NCBI RefSeq assembly: GCF_021379005.1
Contig: NZ_CP075171.1
Location: 4,960,001-5,024,000 of the forward strand
Length of the DNA: 64,000 bases
Direction: 5' to 3'
Origin: Leptodesmis sichuanensis A121
Lineage (GTDB): Bacteria; Cyanobacteriota; Cyanobacteriia; Leptolyngbyales; Leptolyngbyaceae
Every line of letters begins with the position of its first letter. Position 1 is the stretch's first letter. A program made the position numbers and the translations under genes. Below the pieces are notes generated by a model. The model ran no database searches and was not told the origin of the DNA. It saw nothing but the letters and a program-made list of their open reading frames with translations. This document shows positions 1 through 9,216 of the stretch, piece by piece.

Positions 1-1163
1 GCATTTGGGCCAGGAGTATTACCCAATGTGGTAAATTCCCCATTCCAGTAAATTGCAGCCCCCTGAGCACTCACCAGGTCCAGTAGTTGCAAGTCTGGGC
101 TGATTAAACAGTTGATTAATGAATGCTGGTTCTGTTGCGGAATCGTTTCCAAAAATTTGGCCTGGATGGACTTTAATTTCATTTTGTAATCCAGGTCTTC
201 GTTCGCTTCTTTAGCGATCAGTTCCATCGACATGACCTGGCCCAAAAATTCGCAGGCAATCCGCACCGCATAAGGAATGAATTTAGGTGTGCCATGGTGG
301 CAGGCGATCAATCCCCACAGTCGCCCCTGTTTGATCAAGGAGATAGACATGGACGCGGCTACTGCCATATTTTGCAGGTACTCAATGTGGCAGGGAGAAA
401 CACTTCTGAGGACTGCAAGGCTGAGATCCGTGGGCCGATCGCTGAGGGGATTTAAAACTGGGATCAGGGGTACGGGTTGGTAATGCACATCGGGAATCAG
501 CCGCAACCCGTTGAGGGTGTAAAGTTGTCTGGCGGAGTTGGGAATATCGATCGCTGGGTAGTGTAGCCCCAGGTAAGGGATCAGAGCGTCTTGCCTGGCT
601 TCCGCAATCACCTGGCCTGCCCCGCTGTCATCAAACTGATAAACCATCACGCGATCGCATCCGGTTAGCTGACGAATTTCCTGCACAATCACCTGGCCCA
701 GTTGTTCCAGAGTCATTGCACTTTGCATCCGGTTAAGTGCCCCTTTCACCAGATGATAGAATCCAAAGACATCTGTTTCCTCCTCAGGTTGGGCAGGTTC
801 CAGTTCCAGAATCAACCCCGCCTCAGTCTGATGAATCATGCCATCCATGCGCTGCGCTTGTTGGGTATGCGGAATCATCAGGTGCAATGGGTTGATCGAG
901 TTAAAGTCACCATCCAGACAGGCACTGAACATTTCAACCTGGGCTGCTCCCAACAGGTCATTCAAGGGAGTATTGAGTAATTCTTCGGGTTCTCTGCCTA
1001 AAAGTGCGGCGGTGTTAGCACTAACCTGGACGATGGTGAGATCAGCTTCCCTGATCAGCAGCAGGACACCGTGGGGTTGGATGGCTCCTGGAATATGGAT
1101 GGGTTCGCGATCGCCAGGAGGTAAATCAAGCGTGGCCATGCGATCCCTTGCAATTGAGTTCAT
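1..1163 (-). CDS. Phytochrome-family photoreceptor, 3' end outside the window
   Basis: The visible 387 residues are the N-terminal photosensory part of a phytochrome. A PAS-type domain (about residues 18-120) begins with the conserved EPIHIPGAIQPHG stretch. A GAF domain (about 145-315) contains the DIP motif (around residue 206) and SPCHIEYL, with the candidate bilin-binding cysteine at residue 258. The start of a PHY domain follows to the window edge. There is no N-terminal cysteine before the EPIH motif, so by family knowledge this is a Cph1-like, phycocyanobilin-type receptor and not a biliverdin-binding bacteriophytochrome. The output domain (usually histidine kinase) lies outside. The start ATG at 1163 is chosen because it precedes the conserved block by a normal distance; a second in-frame ATG lies at 1139. 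It is divergent from the PP2C gene across 164 bp. Confidence 0.9.
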   Translation of the reverse strand, partial: MNSIARDRMATLDLPPGDREPIHIPGAIQPHGVLLLIREADLTIVQVSANTAALLGREPEELLNTPLNDLLGAAQVEMFSACLDGDFNSINPLHLMIPHTQQAQRMDGMIHQTEAGLILELEPAQPEEETDVFGFYHLVKGALNRMQSAMTLEQLGQVIVQEIRQLTGCDRVMVYQFDDSGAGQVIAEARQDALIPYLGLHYPAIDIPNSARQLYTLNGLRLIPDVHYQPVPLIPVLNPLSDRPTDLSLAVLRSVSPCHIEYLQNMAVAASMSISLIKQGRLWGLIACHHGTPKFIPYAVRIACEFLGQVMSMELIAKEANEDLDYKMKLKSIQAKFLETIPQQNQHSLINCLISPDLQLLDLVSAQGAAIYWNGEFTTLGNTPGPN

Positions 1164-1327
1164 AATGACTGGAGGCGGGGCATTTTAACATCATTCTAAA
1201 TCAGACAACCTCCGCAAAAACCAGGAAGGTTTTCAGCCAAAGGCTCTTTATGATGAGTTTGGAGGATTTTTACCCTTCCATTCCTGGTTATCGTAAACTC
1301 TCATCTTCTAGTTAGGCAGCAGGCAGT

Positions 1328-4090
1328 ATGGTTCGTGTGGGTATCTTGCATTCTTTAACGGGTTCTATGGCCATTAGTGAACACTCGTTAGTGGATGCGG
1401 TGCTGATGGCGATCGCGGAAATTAGCGAGGCCGGAGGAGTGCTGGGACAGATCATTGAGCCTGTGATTGAAGATGGGGCATCTGAGAGCCAGGAATTTGT
1501 CCGTAAAGCTGAGAAATTGCTGCAACAGGATCAGGTGGTCACGATGTTTGGTTGCTGGACTTCCGCCAGTCGTAAGGCCATTGTGCCTCTGGTGGAAGCC
1601 GCTAATAGTCTGCTCTGGTATCCCGTGCAGTACGAAGGGTTAGAAGCGTCTAAAAATGTCTTTTATTTTGGGTGTTGCCCCAATCAGCAAGTCGAACCTG
1701 CTGTGGCCTGGTTGTTGCGGCATCACGGCGATCGCTTTTATTTGCTGGGATCCAATTATGTGTTTCCTCGCACCATTCATAAAATGATTCACTCCCAACT
1801 GCAGCAGGCTGGGGGCACCGTGGTGGGTGAAACCTACGTTCCTCTGGGTAGCAAAGCGTTTGAGCCGATTTTGCAAGAGATTCTGCAAGCAAAACCGGAT
1901 GTTATTTTTAACACCTTGAATGGAGACAGCAACCTGGCCTTCTACCGGGCCTACCGGGAGGCAGGCTGCGCACCGGAGACGTTACCCGTGATGGCGGTGA
2001 GTGTCGCAGAACCCGAATTGCAAAGTATGGCTATTGATGCGGCAGGGACTTACGCCAGTTGGAGCTATTTTCAAAGTTTACCTGGGACTCAAAACCAGCA
2101 GTTTGTCACTGCCTTTCGCGCCAGGTATGGGCACGATCGCGTCACCAGTGATCCAATAGCTGCGGCCTACAGTCAGGTTCACGCCTGGAAACAAGCAGTA
2201 GAAACGGCTCAAAGTTTTGCCACGGCTGCAGTGCGTCAGGCGGCCTATGGTCAGCTTTTAGAAACGCCAGGGGGACAAATTCAGATTGAACGCAATCATC
2301 ATGTCCAAAAGTCCTGTTTGATCGGCAAGGTGTTAACCAGTGGCCAATTTGAGGTGGTTTATCAGAGCGATCGGCCCATTCCACCCCTCCCCTGGTTAGG
2401 GGTGGAGCACTGTACTGATATTCCCAATCAAACCTTGGTCATCGATCTTCTGGCAGAAGGGGTTCAGAGCAACCATTATCTTTGTGAACTGGAGCAGCAA
2501 TCTCATACCCTGGAAGCAACCCTGGCGCAATTGCAGCAAGAAACTCAGGAACGCCAACAGGCAGAGGCAGAGTTGCGAACCATGTTTACAGCCATGGATG
2601 ATTTTGTCAGCATCTTCGATCAGCAGGGGCGTTATCTCAAAATTCTGTCCACCGACTCCAGTTTATACAACCCAGATTTGGAGCGGATCGGCAAAACGGT
2701 TGACGAGATTTTACCACCAGAGCAGGCTGCTCTCCACCTCAGTTGCATTCAACAGGCACTGCGTACCCAGCAAACGGTGAGTTTGGACTACCATCTGATG
2801 ATGGGGCATGAACAACGTCGGTACTCTGCCAAGGTGTCGCCCCTGTCTGATACCACTGTGATCTGGGTAGCGCGGGATATTAGCGACCTGGAGCGTGCCA
2901 CCTTAGAACTGCAACAAACGGAGGCCAGAAATCGGGCATTACTGGAGGTCATCCCCGACCTGATTATGCGTATCAACCGGGAGGGAACTTATCTGGACTT
3001 CGTGCCACCCACCAATTTCACCATGATCGGGAAAGAAGACCTGATTGGTAAGAGCGAATACGAGGTCATGCCGCCAGAAATTTCCCAGCAGCGGATGCAT
3101 TATATTCATAAAGCCCTGGATACACGGGAATTACAAATTTTTGAGTATTCCCTGAACATTGATGGCACCCTGTCTCACGAAGAAGCCCGGATCATTCCCT
3201 GTGGGCCGGATGAAGTGTTGGTGATTGTGCGCGATATTAGCGATCGCAAGCGAATGGAAGCAGAACGCAATCAGGCGGAAGCCGCCCTGGCCTTGGCCCA
3301 TGCAGAAATTCTGGCTTTGAATGAACAACTGAAGGCAGAGAATTTGCGGATGAGTGCAGAGTTAGAAGTGAGCCGTCGGCTGCAACAAATGGTATTGCCC
3401 AAGGAATCGGAATTAAACGCGATCGATCAATTAGACATTGCGGGCTTTATGGAACCTGCGGATGAAGTCGGCGGCGATTACTATGATGTCCTGCAACAAA
3501 ATGGCCGGATTCAAATCGGCATTGGAGATGTCACGGGGCATGGTTTAGAAAGCGGAGTTGTCATGCTGATGGTACAAGCCTCGGTGCGAGCATTAATCGC
3601 GAATGGGGAAACCGATCGCACTAAACTCCTGAATACGGTCAACCGAATTATTTATGACAATACCAAGCGGATGCGATCGCCCAGAAATATGACGCTGGCT
3701 CTTCTGGAATACGAGTCTGGAGTGCTGCGGTTAACGGGACAGCACGAAGAATTAATTATTGTCAGACAAAATGGTGATATTGAAAAGATTGATACTCTGG
3801 AACTGGGATTTCCATTAGGTCTAGAACTGGATATCACTCGCTTTGTTGCCGAGAAAAAAGTTTTTCTGAACTCTGGTGATGTAGCCGTTTTGTATACAGA
3901 TGGAATTACGGAAGCTATGAATTTTAGTAAAGAACAGTATGGTCTAGAGCGATTGTATCAGGTGATTCAGGAGCACCGAGATTGTGCTTCCGAAGTCATC
4001 CGCAAAGCAATTATTAAAGACTTAATGACTCACATCGGAGAGCAAAAAGTGTTTGATGATATTACGGTGGTCGTTCTCAAGCAGAAATAG
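1328..4090 (+). CDS. Urea-receptor-like domain fused to PAS-PAS-PP2C (SpoIIE/RsbU-type) phosphatase
   Basis: A 920-residue cytoplasmic signalling protein. Residues 1-375 resemble the UrtA/AmiC-type ABC substrate-binding fold (GILHSLTG, FGCWTSASRKA, LLWYPVQYEGLE, VFPRT, NTLNGDSN), but there is no signal peptide, so the receptor appears to work inside the cell. A short coiled coil (about 380-420) leads to two PAS domains (about 420-530 and 535-655), another coiled coil, and a PP2C/SpoIIE phosphatase domain (about 695-918) with the metal-binding aspartates in EVGGDYYD, IGDVTGHG, YTDGITEA and DDITVV. By family knowledge it would dephosphorylate a STAS anti-anti-sigma protein; a STAS-like gene lies 1.8 kb downstream. 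I infer that a urea- or amide-like ligand sets phosphatase activity; the ligand is not proven. Confidence 0.9.
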   Translation: MVRVGILHSLTGSMAISEHSLVDAVLMAIAEISEAGGVLGQIIEPVIEDGASESQEFVRKAEKLLQQDQVVTMFGCWTSASRKAIVPLVEAANSLLWYPVQYEGLEASKNVFYFGCCPNQQVEPAVAWLLRHHGDRFYLLGSNYVFPRTIHKMIHSQLQQAGGTVVGETYVPLGSKAFEPILQEILQAKPDVIFNTLNGDSNLAFYRAYREAGCAPETLPVMAVSVAEPELQSMAIDAAGTYASWSYFQSLPGTQNQQFVTAFRARYGHDRVTSDPIAAAYSQVHAWKQAVETAQSFATAAVRQAAYGQLLETPGGQIQIERNHHVQKSCLIGKVLTSGQFEVVYQSDRPIPPLPWLGVEHCTDIPNQTLVIDLLAEGVQSNHYLCELEQQSHTLEATLAQLQQETQERQQAEAELRTMFTAMDDFVSIFDQQGRYLKILSTDSSLYNPDLERIGKTVDEILPPEQAALHLSCIQQALRTQQTVSLDYHLMMGHEQRRYSAKVSPLSDTTVIWVARDISDLERATLELQQTEARNRALLEVIPDLIMRINREGTYLDFVPPTNFTMIGKEDLIGKSEYEVMPPEISQQRMHYIHKALDTRELQIFEYSLNIDGTLSHEEARIIPCGPDEVLVIVRDISDRKRMEAERNQAEAALALAHAEILALNEQLKAENLRMSAELEVSRRLQQMVLPKESELNAIDQLDIAGFMEPADEVGGDYYDVLQQNGRIQIGIGDVTGHGLESGVVMLMVQASVRALIANGETDRTKLLNTVNRIIYDNTKRMRSPRNMTLALLEYESGVLRLTGQHEELIIVRQNGDIEKIDTLELGFPLGLELDITRFVAEKKVFLNSGDVAVLYTDGITEAMNFSKEQYGLERLYQVIQEHRDCASEVIRKAIIKDLMTHIGEQKVFDDITVVVLKQK

Positions 4091-4128
4091 CGATCGCGTG
4101 AGATCTGGCAAAAAATGGGCATTCTAGA

Positions 4129-4203
4129 CTAAACCTTGTTCAAGGCCAGAACCGGAGTTTCTCTGATCGGAAAACAACCGTTCTCTAGCTGGACTTGGTA
4201 TAA
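4129..4203. repeat. Dispersed about 75-bp palindromic repeat, copy 1
   Basis: The first of three copies in the window (others at 48490-48564 and 57087-57160). The ends form an imperfect inverted repeat, TAAACC...AAGGCCAG against CTGGACTTGG(T)ATA, and the inner part has the conserved blocks CCGGAGTTTCTCT and CCGTTCTCT. This copy has a degenerate right end (GGTATAA instead of GGTTTAA). It sits between the phosphatase and the diguanylate cyclase gene. It could be a MITE or a structured RNA element. Confidence 0.75.
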
Positions 4204-4383
4204 CCTCAACAAGATGGCTTAACTATAACTTTTTCTGGTTCATGGCTGACTCTTTTTGTCCTGAAAGAATTCTTTAAAAGCTCGAAAAGGTTAAGATTCA
4301 TAAGAGCCATACTTCCGTCTTCCCTCCCAATATTGCAGGCTCTCACTTAATGTTCTTTTGCGGCTTGTATTTACGGCACGGCT

Positions 4384-5229
4384 ATGGTAGAAAGCGAACG
4401 GCTGACAACTCAAGAGGTGCAGCTTTTGATAGAAAATGAACGGCTCCGTCACGAAAACGAAGCCTTGAAGAGGGAAAATCAAGATTTGCAGCTTGCTCTT
4501 TCTACGACGGCTCAGCACGGAGATGTGATTGAGTTGGAGTTGCACGAAACTAACCAGAGACTGAAGGCCGAGGTCGTTGAACGGCAACGGGCACAGGCCA
4601 CCTTACAGGCTCTAATTGAATTGATTAGCCAACAAAAACAGGATCTGGAAGTGATTGTACAAACCATTATGGAGCACGGAGATGTGCTGGATACCCAGTG
4701 GCATCAAAAGCTACATGAAGCAACCCTGTTAGCGACCTATGATGGCTTAACTCAGATTGCCAACCGTCGTCGATTTGATGATTACCTGGAACAACAGTGG
4801 AAACAAATGGCCCGTGAGCGATCGCCCCTAGCCATCCTGCTGTGTGATATTGATCACTTCAAGGAATACAACGACACGTATGGTCACCTGGCGGGAGATG
4901 ATTGTTTGAAGCAGGTCGCTCAGACCCTCTCTAGCTCCCTCAAACGTCCATCTGATCTGGTTGCCCGATACGGTGGCGAAGAATTTGCCGCTATCCTACC
5001 TCAGACCAACTTAGAGGGAGCCTTGAAAGTGGCTGAGTTTATGCAAATGGCAATTCAGCAGTTGCAAGTGCCCCATGCTCAATCTCCAGTCACTTCCCAC
5101 ATCACATTGAGTATTGGGGTGGCCAGTACCATTCCCCTACCCCAAAACCCCGCCACCACCCTGTTAGACATGGCCGATCATGCGCTTTACCTTGCCAAAC
5201 AACGTGGCAGGAATCAGATTGTCTACTAG
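4384..5229 (+). CDS. Diguanylate cyclase with N-terminal coiled coil
   Basis: The protein has 281 residues. Residues 10-110 are a heptad-rich coiled coil with no recognisable sensor domain; residues 115-278 form a GGDEF domain. The active-site motif GGEEF is at residues 197-201, preceded by RPSD, which matches the RxxD inhibitory site at its usual distance, so product inhibition by cyclic di-GMP is expected. CDIDHFKEYND supplies the metal-binding aspartate. It likely makes c-di-GMP from two GTP in the cytoplasm. The start ATG at 4384 is followed directly by charged coiled-coil sequence. It is followed after 26 bp by the ATPase gene, suggesting co-transcription with the partner-switching genes. 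Confidence 0.92.
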   Translation: MVESERLTTQEVQLLIENERLRHENEALKRENQDLQLALSTTAQHGDVIELELHETNQRLKAEVVERQRAQATLQALIELISQQKQDLEVIVQTIMEHGDVLDTQWHQKLHEATLLATYDGLTQIANRRRFDDYLEQQWKQMARERSPLAILLCDIDHFKEYNDTYGHLAGDDCLKQVAQTLSSSLKRPSDLVARYGGEEFAAILPQTNLEGALKVAEFMQMAIQQLQVPHAQSPVTSHITLSIGVASTIPLPQNPATTLLDMADHALYLAKQRGRNQIVY

Positions 5230-5255
5230 CTCACAGGATTACAGCAATTAGATCT

Positions 5256-5846
5256 ATGACTCAAACGATCAGTACTCAGACTTTTGGAGAATTTGCCCAG
5301 GAGATACCCGCTAGCGAGGAATATCTCACCATGAACTTTTCACCCAGTTCCGCTCCCCGTAAACGCCGCTGGAGTAACTACGGCTTGTCAGCGGACTTTT
5401 TGGGTGATTATTTTGCGGCCTTTTTTCCAGGAGATACTGTAGAAGATAGTCCCCTGAATCGACGGGAGACAGTCAAAGCAGCGGTCAGTTACATCGCCAA
5501 TGAGTTACTGGAAAACGCTGTTAAATATAGTGATGAGGTAGCCAAGCGGCCTATTAGCATTTCCCTATATTTATATGAGGATAAAATTATTTTTCAGTCA
5601 ATTAATCATACGTCTCCAGCGATCGCGGATAAATATTGCCGCTTTATTCAACAAGTCCTGACTTCTGATCTGGATGAGCTATACACTCAGCAATTAGAAC
5701 AAACCGCCCTGGGCAGCGGAGAATCGAATATGGGATTGCTCACCATGATGAATGACTATGCCGCTCGATTTGGCTGGCAGTTTCAAACTTCTGATAGCAT
5801 TCCAGATACGGTTCAGGTCAACGTTCTAGTTCATTTAGACATTTAA
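5256..5846 (+). CDS. HATPase-like (anti-sigma/serine kinase type) protein
   Basis: A 196-residue protein with the N-box of a GHKL ATPase, NELLENAVKYSD (about residues 87-98), and a later SGESNMGLLTMMNDYAARFGW stretch that can supply the G2 region. The classical G1 motif (DxGxG) is not obvious, so the fold is supported but catalysis is uncertain. It belongs to a cyanobacterial group found next to STAS-like and PP2C genes. By analogy with RsbW/SpoIIAB it would bind or phosphorylate the STAS-like protein encoded next. The neighbouring gene order PP2C, GGDEF, ATPase, STAS supports this role. Confidence 0.7.
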   Translation: MTQTISTQTFGEFAQEIPASEEYLTMNFSPSSAPRKRRWSNYGLSADFLGDYFAAFFPGDTVEDSPLNRRETVKAAVSYIANELLENAVKYSDEVAKRPISISLYLYEDKIIFQSINHTSPAIADKYCRFIQQVLTSDLDELYTQQLEQTALGSGESNMGLLTMMNDYAARFGWQFQTSDSIPDTVQVNVLVHLDI

Positions 5847-5916
5847 TTTACTACGTTCGGATGAGAAAACCGACCCACTTTAAGGACAGAGTAAGTGTTT
5901 TCCCTGGGGTATAGTT

Positions 5917-6258
5917 GTGGAAATTAAAACAGACGATTACAGCATTTGGTATGAGGAAGCTGCTTCTACAGTTTATTTTCGCGGCTTTTTGCGATTGGAC
6001 GGTATGGAAGAATACCAACCTGTAATGGATCTGCTGCTCTCCGCTGTAGATAAATCCCCTACTTTGACCCTGAATCTTCAGGATCTGGAATTTCTCAACA
6101 GTTCTGGCATTAGTATGCTGTCGATGTTCGTTGTTAAAGTGCGCGATCGGGGCGATGTGCAACTGATCTTACAAGGGTCAAACAAAGTGCTATGGCAAAC
6201 CAAATCCTTACGCAATTTACAACGCCTCATGCCTGGTCTGGCCCTGGAATTAACCTAA
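5917..6258 (+). CDS. STAS-like (anti-anti-sigma type) protein
   Basis: A 113-residue protein. The block LTLNLQDLEFLNSSGISMLSMFV (about 50-72) resembles the STAS helix region that carries the phosphorylatable serine (NSSGIS). The start is GTG at 5917; no ATG fits the N-terminal beta strand. There is no strong ribosome binding site in front. It lies 70 bp after the ATPase gene on the same strand. The inferred job is the switch protein of the module: phosphorylated by the ATPase/kinase and dephosphorylated by the PP2C protein. Its final partner (a sigma factor, or a direct target as in cyanobacterial carbon and motility regulation) is not visible in the window. Confidence 0.7.
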   Translation: MEIKTDDYSIWYEEAASTVYFRGFLRLDGMEEYQPVMDLLLSAVDKSPTLTLNLQDLEFLNSSGISMLSMFVVKVRDRGDVQLILQGSNKVLWQTKSLRNLQRLMPGLALELT

Positions 6259-6346
6259 GGGCGATCAGAGATCAGTTTTGTAGAACGTATTAGGTGAGTG
6301 CCGTAACGCATTTACAATCTATTGCGGTAAACGACAAGCCCCGATC

Positions 6347-7312
6347 CTACTCAAGGATGCGATCGTCCGTTTTCACCAAATAATCTGGGCTAACGAGGGT
6401 AATGAGATACCCTACATAAATGAGTAAGGCAGCCACCAGAATGATGGGGATGGCAAACGGAAAATAGAGGGCATGACGGGGATTGTTGTGCAGTAAACGG
6501 GCCATGCGATCGCGAAAAATCTTGACCTTTTCAGTAAAGCTAGAGGCTGTGGGATCCCGGTCCTGGGGATTGGAGATGGGGGATGGGGGGTTAGGAATCA
6601 GTTTTTTTTGCCAGTAGTAATCGTGGCCAATCAGGAGAAAGCGCCAGAAGAAATGAGAGAGGTCAGAGGGGGGGGCATGAGTAGCACGGGCTTGGGGATG
6701 GAGCCAGATGACGTGTCCCTCACGCTGGAGATTTTCTCCATGCACCACACAATTGCCCCGATAGAGAGGTAACTCGGCGGGAATGGGATGATCCAGGAGA
6801 AACTGGCGGCGGAAGGCGACGTTATTCAAAAAATACTGGTGGGTGGGGGTCAGTTCCGTTTTGCCCGAGAACTGCGGAAAGATATAAACCAGGGCCATTG
6901 CAGTGCCATAGGGGCCACGTCCACGGGTCGTCGTTTCTCCAGCAACGATTTGAATCTGTGGGTTTTCAGCAAAGGTGGTCAGAATCGTCCGCAGCCAGTG
7001 GGGTTCGTAAAGGCAATCGGAATCGGCATAGACAATAATCTCCCCGGTGGCTAATTCGGCTCCCAGCATCTTGGCTTTGTAATAGCCTGTGTCGGCTGCA
7101 GCGGCATGGACTTTGATCCAGGGATAGCGATCGCACAACTGCCCTAACAACTCTGGCGGTGCATCGCCACTGTCAATCAAAATCACCTCATTGGCTTGCT
7201 CAGGAGAAAGATCCTGATGCACGAGGGAAGCCAAAGCATACGTTAATCCTTCCAGATCCGCATTGGCCAAATTTTCTGTTTCCAACACAATCGAAAAACT
7301 GGGTAATGTCAT
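6347..7312 (-). CDS. Family 2 glycosyltransferase, membrane-associated
   Basis: A GT-A fold glycosyltransferase of about 321 residues. It has the nucleotide-binding N-terminus FSIVLETEN, the DSD metal-binding motif in IVYADSDCLYEPHW, and one or two C-terminal hydrophobic segments (FPFAIPIILVAALLIYVGYL). The ATG at 7312 is chosen because its ATGA overlaps the stop codon of the upstream radical SAM gene and GAGGAA lies just before it; a longer in-frame version to 7366 would run inside that gene. The tight overlap implies translational coupling and a common pathway, probably envelope glycan or lipid modification. The acceptor is unknown. Confidence 0.85.
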   Translation of the reverse strand: MTLPSFSIVLETENLANADLEGLTYALASLVHQDLSPEQANEVILIDSGDAPPELLGQLCDRYPWIKVHAAAADTGYYKAKMLGAELATGEIIVYADSDCLYEPHWLRTILTTFAENPQIQIVAGETTTRGRGPYGTAMALVYIFPQFSGKTELTPTHQYFLNNVAFRRQFLLDHPIPAELPLYRGNCVVHGENLQREGHVIWLHPQARATHAPPSDLSHFFWRFLLIGHDYYWQKKLIPNPPSPISNPQDRDPTASSFTEKVKIFRDRMARLLHNNPRHALYFPFAIPIILVAALLIYVGYLITLVSPDYLVKTDDRILE

Positions 7313-8955
7313 TGTTTCCTCACTCGTTGAGAATAGAATGATGCGGATTCCTGTCCTTTGGCACATTCTTTGGTGAATTCGATTAAATGATGGGCCACCA
7401 GTCCCACGCTCAGGAGGCGTTCAATTTTGCCTTTCTTGATTTCAGGTTTGGCCATCTTCCAAAAAGTACGACGATAGCTGCTGAATACCCCAGCATGAAG
7501 CAACAGTTTGGTCATCATTGTGAGACCGCGTCGGACATTTTCCTTATTTACACGGGCCGGACTTTTGGGTGGTTTAATCCGGTTGGGATAGGTATGTTCG
7601 CACTGGTGGGCAAAGCGCTGAAACAAAAATTCAGGTTCATAAGCCTGGGTAATCGTGCGCTGCCACATCGCTACTACCTCGTCGTAGGGCATGAGAAATT
7701 CCACGTTGGATTCCCGCCCTTCCTCAAAGTTGAGTCGTCCTTCGGCTTCTAACCTGCGCCAGAGGGGAGTTTTGGGCAAGGCGTAGAGCAGATTGATGGT
7801 GAGCATAGGAATGTTGGAGAGGCGAATGAACTCCAGGATACGATCGCCCGTCTCTGGGGTATCCGTATCCAGTCCCAGAATAATCCCAGAAACCACTTCC
7901 AGTCCGTAACTGTTCAGGGTTTTGATCGCATCCAGGATCGGCAGGCTTAAATTTTGATCCTTAGCAATAGACTTGAGGGCTTCCGGCTCCGGTGTTTCAA
8001 TGCCACAGAAGACCGTACCGAAATAAGCTTCCCGCATCATTTCCAGTAACTTGGGACTCTGCGCAATATTCAGCGTGGCTTCGCAGGCAAACTGCACCGG
8101 ATAGCCATTCGCCTTCTGCCATGCAATCAGATGCGGCAATAACTCAGCCACGGCCCGTCGATTACCAACAAAGTTATCGTCCACAAAGTAGACAGCACCG
8201 GGGTTGCCCGATTCCAGCATGGCATCCAGTTCAGCCAGTACCTGTTGCGGCGTTTTTAAGCGGGGATTCCGGCCATACAGTTCCGGAATGTCACAAAATT
8301 CGCAGTGATAGGGACACCCACTGGAAAACTGCACATTGGCGATAAAGTACTGATTCAGATTCAACAGGTGATAAGCGGGAATGGGAAATTTCTCTAGCGG
8401 CAGACGATCGCGGGTTTCAAACCGGATTTGGTGCGAGGGGCGATCGGGATGGTTATCCAAATACTCAATCAGCTTATCCATTGCATCGCCCAACTCACCA
8501 ATGTGCAACAGGTCAAAGTCGGGATAGTACTCTGGACAGCCGGACACTGATGGGCCACCGATAACTGTGATCTTTCCGCATTGGTGGGCCAGGTCATTAA
8601 TCCGATTGATCTGCGGACGCTGGATATGCATCCCACTGGTAATCACTACATCGGCCCACTGGTAATCTTTCTTTGTTGCAGGCCGAATATTCTCATCCAC
8701 AAACCGGACTTCCCAGGCTTCGGGTAGGTAGGCGGCTGCAACGAGAATCCCTTGCGGTGGCATAAAGGCTTTCACTCCCCGCATCAAGGGATAGGCATGA
8801 TGAAAGGTGCCAAAGGAGCGGCTGTATTTGGGAAAGATGCAGAGAATTTTACGTTGGTTGCGGGGAAGGTAGGGCGTGCGCTGCGATCGCCACTCCGGCT
8901 TCACAACTGCATTGGGCAATAACGACTGTTCAACGGGGGGTAGGGTGGCCGTCAT
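7309..8955 (-). CDS. B12-binding-domain radical SAM protein
   Basis: A 548-residue protein. The N-terminal part (about 35-175) is a cobalamin-binding-like Rossmann domain. The radical SAM core (about 205-420) has the cluster motif SGCPYHCEFC with cysteines at about 214, 218 and 221, and the C-terminal region resembles the DUF4070 extension. Related cyanobacterial and hopanoid enzymes carry out methylations or C-C bond chemistry on lipids and secondary metabolites, but the substrate here cannot be told. It is the first gene of a two-gene operon with the glycosyltransferase (ATGA overlap). Confidence 0.88.
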   Translation of the reverse strand: MTATLPPVEQSLLPNAVVKPEWRSQRTPYLPRNQRKILCIFPKYSRSFGTFHHAYPLMRGVKAFMPPQGILVAAAYLPEAWEVRFVDENIRPATKKDYQWADVVITSGMHIQRPQINRINDLAHQCGKITVIGGPSVSGCPEYYPDFDLLHIGELGDAMDKLIEYLDNHPDRPSHQIRFETRDRLPLEKFPIPAYHLLNLNQYFIANVQFSSGCPYHCEFCDIPELYGRNPRLKTPQQVLAELDAMLESGNPGAVYFVDDNFVGNRRAVAELLPHLIAWQKANGYPVQFACEATLNIAQSPKLLEMMREAYFGTVFCGIETPEPEALKSIAKDQNLSLPILDAIKTLNSYGLEVVSGIILGLDTDTPETGDRILEFIRLSNIPMLTINLLYALPKTPLWRRLEAEGRLNFEEGRESNVEFLMPYDEVVAMWQRTITQAYEPEFLFQRFAHQCEHTYPNRIKPPKSPARVNKENVRRGLTMMTKLLLHAGVFSSYRRTFWKMAKPEIKKGKIERLLSVGLVAHHLIEFTKECAKGQESASFYSQRVRKQ

Positions 8956-9216
8956 TAAAACGTCTCCTCACAACACTCAGCACTCTAGCAGCCAACAAAG
9001 CCTGCTAAAAGCAGTATTACGGCAAATTCTGTAAATTTCCAACATTTTTCGGGCTAACACGGAAAACCTTTTTGTTCTCTTTGCGAAATAATCTTTACGA
9101 CACGGCCTATTCGGATCAAAGTGGCAGTTCCACCTGTGAGGAAAGTGATGAACTGGCTGATTGAAAACCTACTTTCCTGGTCTGCTGTCCGTAACCTTTC
9201 GGCTTTTAGAGTGTCT

